In this document: piece after piece, positions 47,235-57,659 of the stretch
Numbering within the stretch: the first letter of the stretch is position 1
How the letters are laid out: the number at the start of each line of letters is the position of its first letter
Assembly (NCBI GenBank): GCA_001873625.1
Contig: MNZN01000001.1
Location: 62,001 to 126,000, forward strand
DNA from: Candidatus Saccharibacteria bacterium CG2_30_41_52
GTDB taxonomy: Bacteria > Patescibacteriota > Saccharimonadia > Saccharimonadales > Saccharimonadaceae
Reading direction: 5' to 3'
DNA length: 64,000 nucleotides
The notes under the pieces: generated by a model
Told to the model about the DNA's origin: nothing
What the model saw: only the letters and a program-made list of their open reading frames with translations
Databases searched by the model: none
Position numbers and translations under genes: made by a program

Positions 47235-47713
47235 TGAAATATCATGAACTACAAGTTACGGCCAACAAATGCATCAAACGCGTTGGTCGTGGTATCGCAT
47301 CTGGTCAAGGTAAAACTGCCGGACGTGGTACAAAAGGTCAAAAAGCTCGTACAGGTAAGAAATTACGTCCAATGTTTGCTGGTGGATCAGGTTCATTAGC
47401 TCGACGTACGCCAAAGGTAAAGGGCTTTAAATCCCTACGAACACCTGCTCAGGTTGTGTATCTTGATCACCTAAACGTGTTCAAGGGCAAAACTGCTGAC
47501 AATTTCACACTATTTAGTGCTGGCCTAATTTCTACACCTTATCAGGCTGTAAAAGTTATCCTACGCGGTGAATTAACCGAGAGCGTCAAGTTGCATGTTT
47601 CAAGCGCAAGCAAAAGCGTAAAAGCAGCTGTAACAAAAGCTGGTGGAACTTTTGTCAAAACTGCGGTACCATTGAACAAGAGTACAAAGACAACCGAAAC
47701 TACTGAAAAGTAA
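47234..47713 (+). CDS. rplO: 50S ribosomal protein L15
   Basis: RVGRGIASGQGKTAGRGTKGQKAR. Confidence 0.96.
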   Translation: MKYHELQVTANKCIKRVGRGIASGQGKTAGRGTKGQKARTGKKLRPMFAGGSGSLARRTPKVKGFKSLRTPAQVVYLDHLNVFKGKTADNFTLFSAGLISTPYQAVKVILRGELTESVKLHVSSASKSVKAAVTKAGGTFVKTAVPLNKSTKTTETTEK

Positions 47714-47822
47714 ATATTGTTGCACTTTCCATGGCATCATTCGATACCATTCGGGTCAATCGATGCCATGTGGAGTAGCAATAAGCACCTGATAGACAAG
47801 GGTAAGAGAGGGTAAACGATCA

Positions 47823-49235
47823 ATGAATTGGAAAACAATTTTTAAATCATTAAAGAATCGCGATATGTTAAAGCGAATTCTTATTTTGCTAGGCATTATT
47901 GTCGCTTATCGATTTTTGGCACACGTTCCTGTGCCGTTGGCAGCCCCAACTCAGTTAAAAGAGGTTATTAGTAGTGTTATTAATGGATCAGATTTTGGTG
48001 GATTTTTAAACCTGCTATCTGGTGGCGCATTGACTAGCTTTTCTATCGTGCTAGTTGGCATGAGCCCGTTCATTACGTCGTCTATTATTACTCAGTTGTT
48101 GACCAAAGCTATTCCAAAACTTGAAGAACTACACAAGGACGGCGAATCAGGTCGCCGCAAGATTAATCAGTGGACTCGTATGATTAGCGTGCCACTTGCT
48201 ATCATCCAATCTGTTGCGTTTATCTATATTCTTCGTCAGACAGTTTTATCTGGCAATACGACAGTTCTATCTAACGCAACACCTATCGAGTGGGTTGTAG
48301 CTGTTGTCGCCATGAGCGCCGGTTCAATACTATTGATGTGGCTAGGTGAGTTAATGACTGAACAAGGTGTTGGTAATGGTATTTCGTTAATAATCTTTGC
48401 TGGTATCGTCAGCCAATTACCAACAACATTAGCTACAATCGGTACATCATTATTTGATACATCAACTGGATCATTGAGCGTATTCGGTTGGTTTACATTA
48501 CCAGTCAATCCGTTATCATTTTGGGTTGCTGTTGCACTCGCAACCGTTTCATTACTAGTGTTATATTTGTTGGTTAAAGTCAACGAAGCCCAAAGGGTTA
48601 TTACAATTAATTATGCAAAACGCGTTCAAGGTAATACAAATTACGGTGGCGTCAAAAGCATTCTGCCTGTTAAATTAATCGCTGCAAACGTTATTCCAAT
48701 CATCTTTGCAGTCGCATTCTTGTCACTACCTGCCTTTATAGGACAATTACTAAAGGCTACTGGCAACGCCGGTTATCTGGATATTGCTAATAATCTAATA
48801 CTTTGGTTCCAATCACCAAGCCCAGGAGCATTCACTGGATCAACTATACAGGCATTTATTTATCCTGCTGCGTACTTTATCCTTGTAATTGCGTTTACGT
48901 ATTTTTACACTGGTATCATATTTAACTCAAATGAAATTGCTGAAAACCTACAAAAACAAGGTGGTTTTATTGAAGGCATTCGTCCGGGCATTCAAACCGA
49001 GAAATATCTAACTCGAACTGTAAACCGTTTAACGTTGTTTGGATCATTGACACTTGGTATTATTGCAGTCTTACCTTTCATAGGTGAATATCTGATGTAC
49101 GCTGTAGCTGGCGTTACGGGCAGCAAGCTATCAATCGGCGGTACTGGACTTTTGATCGTGGTATCAGTCGCACTTGAATCGCTACGCCAAATCAACTCAC
49201 GTGCTTTGATGATTACTTACGACGACTACAAGTAG
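47823..49235 (+). CDS. secY: Preprotein translocase subunit SecY
   Basis: 10-TM pattern; GMSPFITSSIITQLL, QGVGNGISLIIFAGI. Confidence 0.97.
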   Translation: MNWKTIFKSLKNRDMLKRILILLGIIVAYRFLAHVPVPLAAPTQLKEVISSVINGSDFGGFLNLLSGGALTSFSIVLVGMSPFITSSIITQLLTKAIPKLEELHKDGESGRRKINQWTRMISVPLAIIQSVAFIYILRQTVLSGNTTVLSNATPIEWVVAVVAMSAGSILLMWLGELMTEQGVGNGISLIIFAGIVSQLPTTLATIGTSLFDTSTGSLSVFGWFTLPVNPLSFWVAVALATVSLLVLYLLVKVNEAQRVITINYAKRVQGNTNYGGVKSILPVKLIAANVIPIIFAVAFLSLPAFIGQLLKATGNAGYLDIANNLILWFQSPSPGAFTGSTIQAFIYPAAYFILVIAFTYFYTGIIFNSNEIAENLQKQGGFIEGIRPGIQTEKYLTRTVNRLTLFGSLTLGIIAVLPFIGEYLMYAVAGVTGSKLSIGGTGLLIVVSVALESLRQINSRALMITYDDYK

Positions 49236-49457
49236 TAGTTAGTAGGTTATATATAGTAGTAAAGCCAATTGCGGCTCCCTTTAATTTTTTCTACTAAATA
49301 CCATCTACTACCTACTATCTACTAATTTGACATTCGTTAAATAATTGCGATATAATGAAGACATCAAACAACGCTGGTATCGAAATCTAGCGTTAATTCC
49401 ATGTATTTTACCCTTTACGCCACCACCTCTATGGTGTATAATCGTATATTGTAACCT

Positions 49458-49682
49458 ATGACTAGTCAAAAAGAAGTAATTAAATTGCAGGGGAAGGTGG
49501 TGGAATCACTACCTAATACTCAATTTAAGGTAGAACTTGAGAATGGCCATAGTATAATCGCCCACATTTCAGGTAAAATGCGCAAGCACTATATCCGACT
49601 TGTACCAGGCGATAAGGTGGAAGTTGAGTTGACCCCTTACGATCTAAGTAAGGGAAGAATCACCTTCCGTTTAAAGGATTAA
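49458..49682 (+). CDS. infA: Translation initiation factor IF-1
   Basis: [44 protein letters not shown]. Confidence 0.97.
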   Translation: MTSQKEVIKLQGKVVESLPNTQFKVELENGHSIIAHISGKMRKHYIRLVPGDKVEVELTPYDLSKGRITFRLKD

Positions 49683-49708
49683 CGTAATAACAGGAGTTTT
49701 GAACGCTT

Positions 49709-49825
49709 ATGAAGGTTCGCGCAAGTGTCAAAAAAATTAGTCCTGATGATCAGCTAGTTCGCCGAAAAGGTGTCCTGCGAATCATCAACAAGAAAAAACC
49801 TAAAAATAAGCAAAGGCAGGGTTAA
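49709..49825 (+). CDS. rpmJ: 50S ribosomal protein L36 (cysteine-free); missed by the ORF track
   Basis: [38 protein letters not shown], 38 aa. Confidence 0.93.
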   Translation: MKVRASVKKISPDDQLVRRKGVLRIINKKKPKNKQRQG

Positions 49826-49827
49826 GC

Positions 49828-50214
49828 ATGGCTCGAATTTCTGGGGTAACAATCCCATCAGAAAAGCAAGTTCAGATCGCTTTGACGTATATATACGGCA
49901 TCGGTCCAAAATTTGCGTCGGACATCCTTGCGGCGGCTAAAGTTGAGCCGACCACTCGGGTGAAGGATCTCACCGAGGCTGAAGAACAACGTCTACGTGA
50001 TGTAATCGATACCGAATACACCGTAGAAGGCGACTTACAGCGTCAAGTAACAAATAATATTAAACGCTTGAAAGATGTGGCTTCTTACCGTGGTCTACGT
50101 CATAAAGCGGGCCTTCCAGTACGTGGTCAACGAACTCGCACAAATGCCAAAACTCGCAAGGGTAAAGGTGTAGCAGTTGGTGGAACACAAAAGAAGGCAG
50201 CAACTAAGACTTAG
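49828..50214 (+). CDS. rpsM: 30S ribosomal protein S13
   Basis: [26 protein letters not shown]. Confidence 0.98.
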   Translation: MARISGVTIPSEKQVQIALTYIYGIGPKFASDILAAAKVEPTTRVKDLTEAEEQRLRDVIDTEYTVEGDLQRQVTNNIKRLKDVASYRGLRHKAGLPVRGQRTRTNAKTRKGKGVAVGGTQKKAATKT

Positions 50215-50228
50215 AAAGGAATTAGATT

Positions 50229-50636
50229 ATGGCAGAGGCAATTACAACAACCGTCAAAGCGACAGCAAAGAAAAAGCAACGCCGATCAGTTCCAGCTGGT
50301 CAGTTGCACGTTCAAGCTACATTCAATAATACAATCGTTTCATTTACCGACAAAAAAGGTAATGTTCTAACTACATCAAGCGCCGGTGCAACTGGATTCC
50401 GTGGCAGCAAAAAGGGTACAGCATACGCCTCCCAAGTTGCAGCCGAAAAAGTTGCCGAAATAGCTAAAAGCCAATTCGGTGTTCAATCAGTTGATGTATT
50501 CATCAAAGGCGTAGGCCTTGGACGTGATGCAGCAATCCGAGCTATGGGTAGCTTTAATATTACTGTTGATAGCATTCAGGATGTAACAGGAATACCACAC
50601 GGTGGTGTTCGTCCACGCAAAGCGAGAAGGGCTTAA
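50229..50636 (+). CDS. rpsK: 30S ribosomal protein S11
   Basis: HVQATFNNTIVSFTDKKGNVL. Confidence 0.98.
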   Translation: MAEAITTTVKATAKKKQRRSVPAGQLHVQATFNNTIVSFTDKKGNVLTTSSAGATGFRGSKKGTAYASQVAAEKVAEIAKSQFGVQSVDVFIKGVGLGRDAAIRAMGSFNITVDSIQDVTGIPHGGVRPRKARRA

Positions 50637-50639
50637 CAA

Positions 50640-51266
50640 ATGGCACGAGATATTTCTCCTATCGTTAAACAAAGCCGACGTGAGGGCTACGCTCTTCACC
50701 CTAAGGCTCATAAAGTTATGGCCAAAAAGACTGGTATCCCAGGTCAACATGCAAATGGCCGACCCGGTAAACCAAGTCTATATTTGACACAACTTCGTGA
50801 AAAACAAAAAGTACGCCGTACTTACGGACTACTTGAAAAACAATTCTCAAGATTGATTGACGAAGCTACTAGAACAGCCGGACAAGGTGAACTTCCAGGT
50901 GAAGTTTTGCTACAGTTCCTAGAACGCCGCATTGATAACGCAGTTTACCGTGCTGGTTTTGCAACTAGCCGACGTGCTGCTCGTCAACTTGTTGGACATG
51001 GACACTTTATGCTAAACGGCCGACGCGTCGACATTCCTTCAATTCGTTTGAAGGCTGGTGACGAATTGGTAGTTCGACCAAAAAGCGTTAAGTCTGGTTA
51101 CTTTAGTCAAATCGACGAAGTAGTCAAGAATTCTATTCAAGAACCTCTAAGCTGGCTAAGAAGCGACGACAAAAAGCTAACCATTTCTATAACTGGTTTG
51201 CCAACTCGCGCCGAAGCCGAAGCAGATATCAAAGAACAGCTAATCGTTGAGTATTACTCACGTTAA
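50640..51266 (+). CDS. rpsD: 30S ribosomal protein S4
   Basis: RRIDNAVYRAGFATSRRAARQLVGHGHFMLNGRRVDIPS. Confidence 0.98.
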   Translation: MARDISPIVKQSRREGYALHPKAHKVMAKKTGIPGQHANGRPGKPSLYLTQLREKQKVRRTYGLLEKQFSRLIDEATRTAGQGELPGEVLLQFLERRIDNAVYRAGFATSRRAARQLVGHGHFMLNGRRVDIPSIRLKAGDELVVRPKSVKSGYFSQIDEVVKNSIQEPLSWLRSDDKKLTISITGLPTRAEAEADIKEQLIVEYYSR

Positions 51267-51284
51267 AGGGTAAGGAGCCTAACT

Positions 51285-52211
51285 ATGATGACAAAAGTTA
51301 TTCACAATCCAGCACTCGCAAATATCGAAGAAGTAAGTTCGAATATTGCAACGTTTACGATTGAACCACTACACGCTGGCTACGGTAACACACTTGGTAA
51401 TAGTTTGCGACGTGTGTTGCTATCAAGCATCGAAGGTGCTGCAGTAGTTGCTTTCCGTATCGAAGGTGCTAGCCACGAGTTTACAACCGTTGCCGGTATC
51501 AAAGAAGATGTTGTTGATATCATGCTAAACATCAAAAATATCCGCCTAAAAGCTTTCAGCAATGAACCAATCGAGCTACGTCTTGAGAAAAAAGGTTCAG
51601 GCCCTGTAACTGCTGGCGATATTAAGACTACAGCTGACATCGAAGTAATCAACCCTAATCAGATTATTTGTAACATTGACGACCCAAAGAAGTCAGTTGT
51701 TATTGATTTAGTCGTTGAAACAGGTCGTGGTTACCAAACTATCGAAGATTCAAGCACACAACGAATTCACAGCGACATGATTGCAGTTGATGCAATCTTT
51801 AGCCCAATTCTACGTGTCCGCTACAAAGTCGAAGGTACACGCGTTGGACAAGAAACCAACCTAGACAAGCTTTTGATTACCGTCGAGACCGATGGTTCAC
51901 TATCACCTCGCGAAGCGTTCGAAGAAGCATCTGCAATCTTGGTCAATCAATACACCGCACTTGCTGGTTCAACAGTTGTTGATTCCGCACCTGCCCTTGG
52001 TCAAAGCAAAGACGGCGAACGAAACGAACTAAACACTCCAATCGAAGAGCTAAGTCTAACTGCCCGCACAGCAAATGCTTTGATTAACAATGAAATCCGA
52101 ACTGTTCATGATTTAGTAACATTGTCTGAACAGGATCTACGCGAACTTAAAGGCTTCGGTACCAAAGCGCTAGACGAAGTAAAAGAAAAATTGGCGGAGT
52201 TGGAACTTTAA
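51285..52211 (+). CDS. rpoA: RNA polymerase subunit alpha
   Basis: GYGNTLGNSLRRVLLSSIEGAAV; C-terminal ELKGFGTKALDEVKEKL. Confidence 0.98.
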   Translation: MMTKVIHNPALANIEEVSSNIATFTIEPLHAGYGNTLGNSLRRVLLSSIEGAAVVAFRIEGASHEFTTVAGIKEDVVDIMLNIKNIRLKAFSNEPIELRLEKKGSGPVTAGDIKTTADIEVINPNQIICNIDDPKKSVVIDLVVETGRGYQTIEDSSTQRIHSDMIAVDAIFSPILRVRYKVEGTRVGQETNLDKLLITVETDGSLSPREAFEEASAILVNQYTALAGSTVVDSAPALGQSKDGERNELNTPIEELSLTARTANALINNEIRTVHDLVTLSEQDLRELKGFGTKALDEVKEKLAELEL

Positions 52212-52213
52212 TT

Positions 52214-52615
52214 ATGCACAGACATGGATATGTAGGCCGTAAATTTAGCCGCGAAACCGACCAACGCCACGCCCTAATGATGGGTTTGGCTACAAGTTTG
52301 GTTATACACGGCAAAATTGAAACGACTTTGCCAAAAGCTAAAGAATTAGTACGTTATATTGAAAAACTCATCACAAAAGCTAAAAAAGGTGATCTTGCTA
52401 ACCGCCGCCTAGTTATTGCAGCGCTTGCAACCGAAGAGGCAGCTTACAAGCTATTCGACGTTATTGCGCCACAATTGACTGCACGTAACAGCGGACATGT
52501 TCGAGTAGAACGTACTGCTTTGCGAACAGGCGACGGCACACAGATGGCAACAATTGCATTTGTTGATGAGATTAAATCTACAGTCGTAGAAACGAAAGAG
52601 GAGGTGAAAGCGTAA
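52214..52615 (+). CDS. rplQ: 50S ribosomal protein L17
   Basis: Sequence and position. Confidence 0.96.
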   Translation: MHRHGYVGRKFSRETDQRHALMMGLATSLVIHGKIETTLPKAKELVRYIEKLITKAKKGDLANRRLVIAALATEEAAYKLFDVIAPQLTARNSGHVRVERTALRTGDGTQMATIAFVDEIKSTVVETKEEVKA

Positions 52616-53055
52616 TGGTTAATGCTAAGACGTATTCACAAAAACCAACTGAAGTTACTCGCCGTTGGATTATAATTGATGCTTCAACCGCGCCTTTGGG
52701 CCGTGTTGCAACAGCTATTGCTAAATACATTATCGGTAAATACAAACCTACGTACACTCCACACATTGATGCAGGTGATTACGTTATCGTTATTAACGCC
52801 GCTAAAGTAGTAGTAACTGGCGAAAAAGAAACTGCAAAAAAGTATTACCGTCACTCTGGTTTCCCGGGTGGTATATCTGAGAAGAACCTAGGTGAAATGC
52901 GTGTAAAATACCCTGAACGAATTATTGAACTCGCCGTAAAAGGTATGATTCCTGTCAACAAATTAACTGCAGAACGCATGAAGCGTCTACGTGTCTTTGC
53001 TGGTAATACTCATACTCATACGGCACAGACTCCAGAGAAAGTTGAGGTTATGTAA
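52615..53055 (+). CDS. rplM: 50S ribosomal protein L13
   Basis: TRRWIIIDASTAPLGRVATAIAKYIIGK. Confidence 0.97.
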   Translation: MVNAKTYSQKPTEVTRRWIIIDASTAPLGRVATAIAKYIIGKYKPTYTPHIDAGDYVIVINAAKVVVTGEKETAKKYYRHSGFPGGISEKNLGEMRVKYPERIIELAVKGMIPVNKLTAERMKRLRVFAGNTHTHTAQTPEKVEVM

Positions 53056-53057
53056 TC

Positions 53058-53456
53058 ATGGCTGAAGTTAAATATCTTTACGGCCTAGGACGACGCAAAA
53101 GTGCAACTGCATCTGTACGTTTGACACCAGGCAAAGGTAGAATCACAATCAACGATCAACCTGCATCTGAATACCTAAGTGGTAATAAAACTGTTGTTGC
53201 AAAAATTACTGATCCACTAGCATTAGTAAGCAAGCAAAAAGATTTTGATATTACTGTTGTCGTAAAAGGCGGCGGTGTAACTGGTCAAGTTGATGCAATC
53301 CGATTAGCTATCGCTAAAGCTTTAGTAGTTGGATTTAGCGACTTACGTACGATCTTGAAAAAAGCTGAGTTCCTAAAACGCGATTCTCGCGAAAAAGAAC
53401 GCAAAAAATACGGTTTGCGATCAGCTCGTAAGCGCGAACAATTCTCGAAACGTTAG
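53058..53456 (+). CDS. rpsI: 30S ribosomal protein S9
   Basis: GLGRRKSATASVRLTPGKG, RKKYGLRSARKREQFSKR. Confidence 0.98.
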   Translation: MAEVKYLYGLGRRKSATASVRLTPGKGRITINDQPASEYLSGNKTVVAKITDPLALVSKQKDFDITVVVKGGGVTGQVDAIRLAIAKALVVGFSDLRTILKKAEFLKRDSREKERKKYGLRSARKREQFSKR

Positions 53457-53473
53457 TCGTTTTGCAAGATATG

Positions 53474-53509
53474 CATATTAACTTCTCTGTTATAAGAGGA
53501 GTTAATATG
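53474..53509. promoter_or_regulatory. 15-bp inverted repeat abutting a TATAAT promoter upstream of trpS
   Basis: CATATTAACTTCTCT gttata AGAGGAGTTAATATG then TTATAAT. Confidence 0.65.
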
Positions 53510-53523
53510 TTATAATATACTCA

Positions 53524-53568
53524 ATGCGTAAATTAAACACAAACAAGCAATCATTCTGGCATATCTAG
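53524..53568 (+). CDS. Possible 14-aa leader peptide MRKLNTNKQSFWHI with one Trp codon
   Basis: ATG 7 nt after TATAAT; TGG near the 3' end; ends 45 nt before trpS. Confidence 0.35.
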   Translation: MRKLNTNKQSFWHI

Positions 53569-53613
53569 TCTCTTTGTAACTAAACAAACTTAACTGCTAT
53601 AATAAGGATTAAT

Positions 53614-54813
53614 ATGACAAAACCTGTAATTTTAACTGGAATTCGCGCAAACGAAGAGCCAACTATTGGTAACTATTTAGGTGCGATTGCGCCACTTGTA
53701 CAGATGCAAAAACTAAATGCTGGTGATTTTCAAATCAACATGTTCGTGCCTGACTTGCACAGTTTTACAACGCCAGTCAATCACAAAACTTTATACCAAA
53801 ATACATTGAATAATCTAAAGTATTTTATCGCATCAGGACTTGATATAAACAATCCTGATACATATATTTATCGCCAAAGTTACATATCAGCCCACAGCGA
53901 ATTAACCTGGATCTTGGACTGCTTTACATACTTTGGAGAAATGAGCCGCATGACTCAATTTAAAGAAAAATCAAGCGAACACTGTGAAAGCGTTACCGTT
54001 GGTTTGTTTAATTACCCAGTTTTAATGGCAGCCGATATTCTGCTTTACGGTGCTAAATACGTACCAGTTGGTGAAGACCAGTTCCAACACCTTGAAATCG
54101 CGCGTGACATTGCGACCCGATTTAATAATAAATTTGGCGAAATCTTTGTCGTACCCGAGGCAACTAAAACGCAAACTCAATTTATTCAACGTGATCACGG
54201 ACTACGTATTCGCAGTCTAACCGACCCTACTAAAAAGATGTCAAAAAGTTCTGATGACAAAAAATCTAAAATTTTGTTAATCGATAACCCCGATGAAGCC
54301 GCTAAAAAGATTATGAGCGCCACAACCGACAGCGTCGGTAGCGTCCACTTTGACTGGGAAAACCAACCCGGTATCACCAGTCTATTACAAATTCTGGCAC
54401 TACTCACTGGTCGCAAACAACATGAAGTAATTCAGGAATGGGAAGGCTGTACAAGCTATGGCGAATTTAAAACAGCCGTCGCTGATGCGGTTAAAAACTT
54501 CTTGACTGATTTTCAAGAAAAATATAACAGCATCTCTGACGAACAATTATTGGCTAAATTGGAACAATCTGAACGCGACCTAACCCCAGTCGCCAATGCA
54601 ATGCTTCTAAAGGCCCAACAAGCTGTCGGTCTAAGGCCAAAGAGACAGACTGTCTCGCACATAATTCACCCAGCAGGTGGGTTAAATAACAGTAATTCAG
54701 AATCAAATTTTTCTGACGGAGGCATATCTGACGATACGTCGACAACAGAAAATTTGATTATGGATACTGATAATAAGCCAGATGCGGGTGATATTATGTG
54801 CGAGACAGTCTAA
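53614..54813 (+). CDS. trpS: Tryptophanyl-tRNA synthetase
   Basis: LTGIRANEEPTIGNYLGAI, KKMSKSSDDKK. Confidence 0.96.
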   Translation: MTKPVILTGIRANEEPTIGNYLGAIAPLVQMQKLNAGDFQINMFVPDLHSFTTPVNHKTLYQNTLNNLKYFIASGLDINNPDTYIYRQSYISAHSELTWILDCFTYFGEMSRMTQFKEKSSEHCESVTVGLFNYPVLMAADILLYGAKYVPVGEDQFQHLEIARDIATRFNNKFGEIFVVPEATKTQTQFIQRDHGLRIRSLTDPTKKMSKSSDDKKSKILLIDNPDEAAKKIMSATTDSVGSVHFDWENQPGITSLLQILALLTGRKQHEVIQEWEGCTSYGEFKTAVADAVKNFLTDFQEKYNSISDEQLLAKLEQSERDLTPVANAMLLKAQQAVGLRPKRQTVSHIIHPAGGLNNSNSESNFSDGGISDDTSTTENLIMDTDNKPDAGDIMCETV

Positions 54814-55979
54814 TGGCTAAACTATCAAGTCGTGATATTCTGGACATCCTGCGACGCTTTGAACTAGCTGGCGATGAAAACGTACCTCGTCACATTGAAT
54901 CAGTCAAAACTTCGAACCCTAACCCAATAAACACGCTGGTGTCGTTTAACTTTAACCGAAACCAATTCTTTATATTGCTCGATGATACGGCAGATGATGA
55001 TATTGAATACATCATGAAACAAATACGAACTAAAAAAAGTACCATTACAGGTAAGTTATTAGAGAACCCATCTGATAGCGAAACAACATACGGACTACCT
55101 TTCAAGGGTAAAAGCTGTTATTTATATCAAGTTATTTCAGATAGAAAACGACTAGACGGTGAACTGGCTAGACGTTATCCTGAAACTTCACGCAGTACTT
55201 GGCAAAAATACATAAAAGCTGGCCATGTTAGCATCAATGGGGTTGTTATAACCTCGACTAAACACGAAGTAACTGATATTGATGCAATTTCAATCAATAC
55301 TCCTGATGCCCCAGATTTTAGTGACCAAGATTTACCGATTTTATATATTGATGACAATGTAATCGTCATTAACAAGCCAATTGGTGTCTTGTCTCATGCC
55401 AAAGGTGTAATGAGTGAAGAATTTACAGTGGCCGAGTTTTTCCGTCGGTATAGTTCATACAATGCCGATACTAATCGTCCTGGTATTATTCACCGACTTG
55501 ACCGCGATACCAGTGGTGTTATGATTGGCGCTCGAAATGAAGAGACGGCTACGATGTTGCAAAAACAATTTGCGGATCGCAAGACTAAAAAGACATACTT
55601 TGCAGTATTAAACGGCGTGCCAAAACTAGATAAAGCTAACATTGATTTGCCAATTGCTCGTAACCCAACCGCACCTAGTACATTCCGTGTTGATGGCAAG
55701 GGTAAATCAGCTTTAACGCGCTACGAAGTTATCGCACGTGATGATAAACACGCTTTAGTTAAATTACAGCCTAAAACGGGCCGTACGCATCAATTACGTG
55801 TACACATGGTCTATATCAATACGCCAATCTTGGGCGACAAGTTATATGGCAAGCCTGCCGCTAGATTATACCTACACGCTTTTAGCCTTGAAATAACTAT
55901 TCCAAGCGGAAACCGCACTACATTTACTGCACCTCTGCCACCAGAATTATTAACCTTCTTTCCAGACATACAAATATGA
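54813..55979 (+). CDS. RluD-family pseudouridine synthase with long N-terminal extension
   Basis: GIIHRLDRDTSGVMIGARN, S4-like GHVSINGVVI; starts inside trpS stop (TAATG). Confidence 0.9.
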   Translation: MAKLSSRDILDILRRFELAGDENVPRHIESVKTSNPNPINTLVSFNFNRNQFFILLDDTADDDIEYIMKQIRTKKSTITGKLLENPSDSETTYGLPFKGKSCYLYQVISDRKRLDGELARRYPETSRSTWQKYIKAGHVSINGVVITSTKHEVTDIDAISINTPDAPDFSDQDLPILYIDDNVIVINKPIGVLSHAKGVMSEEFTVAEFFRRYSSYNADTNRPGIIHRLDRDTSGVMIGARNEETATMLQKQFADRKTKKTYFAVLNGVPKLDKANIDLPIARNPTAPSTFRVDGKGKSALTRYEVIARDDKHALVKLQPKTGRTHQLRVHMVYINTPILGDKLYGKPAARLYLHAFSLEITIPSGNRTTFTAPLPPELLTFFPDIQI

Positions 55980-56806
55980 TAAAACTAATCATAAATCAAT
56001 CTAGCGAAAAATTACTAGTCGCTATTACTAATAGACTGCCACAGTCATTGTTAATAACCGGCCAAAGTGGAGTAGGACTAACCACGATTAGCCTATACAT
56101 AGCCGAATTATTAAAAACGAATCCAGTGATTATTTTGCCCGAAAAAGATGAAAAGATTGATATCGAAAGGGGGATTATCAGCGTTGATATAATGAGACGC
56201 CTGTATAACGAAACCAGTACTAAAACAGATTCGATGCGAATCATTATCATCGATTGCGCTGAACGGATGACTCACCAAGCGCAAAATGCGTTTTTAAAGT
56301 TGCTTGAAGAGCCAGGGAAAAACATTCACTTTATACTAGTATCTAATTCAGCTTCAAAATTATTACCAACAATAGTATCTAGAACAGAGAATTTGAATAT
56401 AAAACCAATCAGTACTGAACAATCTGAACAATTAATTAGCGGGTTAGGTGTTACTGACGTCACAAAACAATCCCAGCTATTATTTATGGCTGATGGATTG
56501 CCAGCAGAACTAACTCGACTAGTCACTAATAATAATTACTTCGATAAACGCAGCTCCACCGTACGTAATGCCAGAGAATTGCTTCGCGGAACTGTTTATC
56601 AGAAACTATTGATTGCTAATAGCTACAAAGACGATCGTGCATCTGCCCTAAATTTACTACTGGACGCTGCAAAAATATTAAATAAAAGTATTACCGCTAA
56701 TCCCCAAATCGAAACGATAGGCAAAATTGACGGCATATTAAACGCTTATCAACAAATTGAAGCTAATGGTAATATTCGCCTCTGTTTGGCGCGAATAGTG
56801 TTATAA
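55976..56806 (+). CDS. DNA polymerase III delta'-like clamp-loader subunit
   Basis: GQSGVGLTTISLYIAE, MTHQAQNAFLKLLEEPGKNIHFILVSN. Confidence 0.8.
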   Translation: MIKLIINQSSEKLLVAITNRLPQSLLITGQSGVGLTTISLYIAELLKTNPVIILPEKDEKIDIERGIISVDIMRRLYNETSTKTDSMRIIIIDCAERMTHQAQNAFLKLLEEPGKNIHFILVSNSASKLLPTIVSRTENLNIKPISTEQSEQLISGLGVTDVTKQSQLLFMADGLPAELTRLVTNNNYFDKRSSTVRNARELLRGTVYQKLLIANSYKDDRASALNLLLDAAKILNKSITANPQIETIGKIDGILNAYQQIEANGNIRLCLARIVL

Positions 56807-56817
56807 TCTAATTAGAT

Positions 56818-57468
56818 ATGTTAAGTCTGTTATTGATAATAATTTTAGGCGTCTGGGTTATTTACCAGCCCCAAACAATCGCTGAAGTTACCGCCGATTT
56901 ACCCATAAAATTATCTGATAAATTGAATCAGTTATGGTCTATCGCGCAGGATTCTTTGCAAAATAATAAATATTTGCGTGCTGAAAAAGCGTTACTAACT
57001 ATTTTGCGTGTTGATGAGCGCAATGCTAGTGCATATAACCGCCTAGGTATTTTATACGCCAAACAACGATCACTTAAAGACGCTATTGAATGTTTTGAGA
57101 TTGCAGAGTCATTAGAACCAAGTGCCAGCAGCCTTCACAACGTCGGATTAATTTATTTCGAGACAAAGAACTATGATAAAGCCGCTTTAGCGTTCGAACA
57201 AGCATTAGCAATTGATGGGGAATTAGCATCACGACATATTGCATATGCCAAGGTACAAGAAAAACTAGGTAATGATAAAAAGATGATTGAATCATTAGAA
57301 AAAGCCGTTGAATTAGACCCAATCCCACAAACTCTCAATATTTTGGCTGACGCATACGATCGAACTGGACAGACAAATTTAGCACTTTCTTTGCGTGAAA
57401 AATCAGCAAAAATGATTATTCCTCAGGTACAGCAACGACGCATTCGACAACCTCGAAGAGTAATGTAA
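56818..57468 (+). CDS. TPR-repeat protein with N-terminal TM
   Basis: AYNRLGILYAKQRSLKDAIECFEIAESLEP. Confidence 0.8.
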   Translation: MLSLLLIIILGVWVIYQPQTIAEVTADLPIKLSDKLNQLWSIAQDSLQNNKYLRAEKALLTILRVDERNASAYNRLGILYAKQRSLKDAIECFEIAESLEPSASSLHNVGLIYFETKNYDKAALAFEQALAIDGELASRHIAYAKVQEKLGNDKKMIESLEKAVELDPIPQTLNILADAYDRTGQTNLALSLREKSAKMIIPQVQQRRIRQPRRVM

Positions 57469-57659
57469 GTCAACCGAATAAGTACATCACCTCGCTTTGC
57501 TCGTCTCCTCTGTTTGCTTATTAAAATATGTAAACACATTTTAATTTTACTGCACTTCGCCGAACTCTTCGGCTTTTTGCTTTGCAAAAAGTTCCGAAGG
57601 CTCGGGTCTTATCGTCAGATCAAATAAAAATATCCATCACAAGGATGGGTATTTTTATT

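Noticed and set aside
53593-53614. Treating the trpS mini-ORF as established attenuation
   Set aside because: Only one Trp codon and a separate promoter lie between it and trpS; kept only as a tentative finding.
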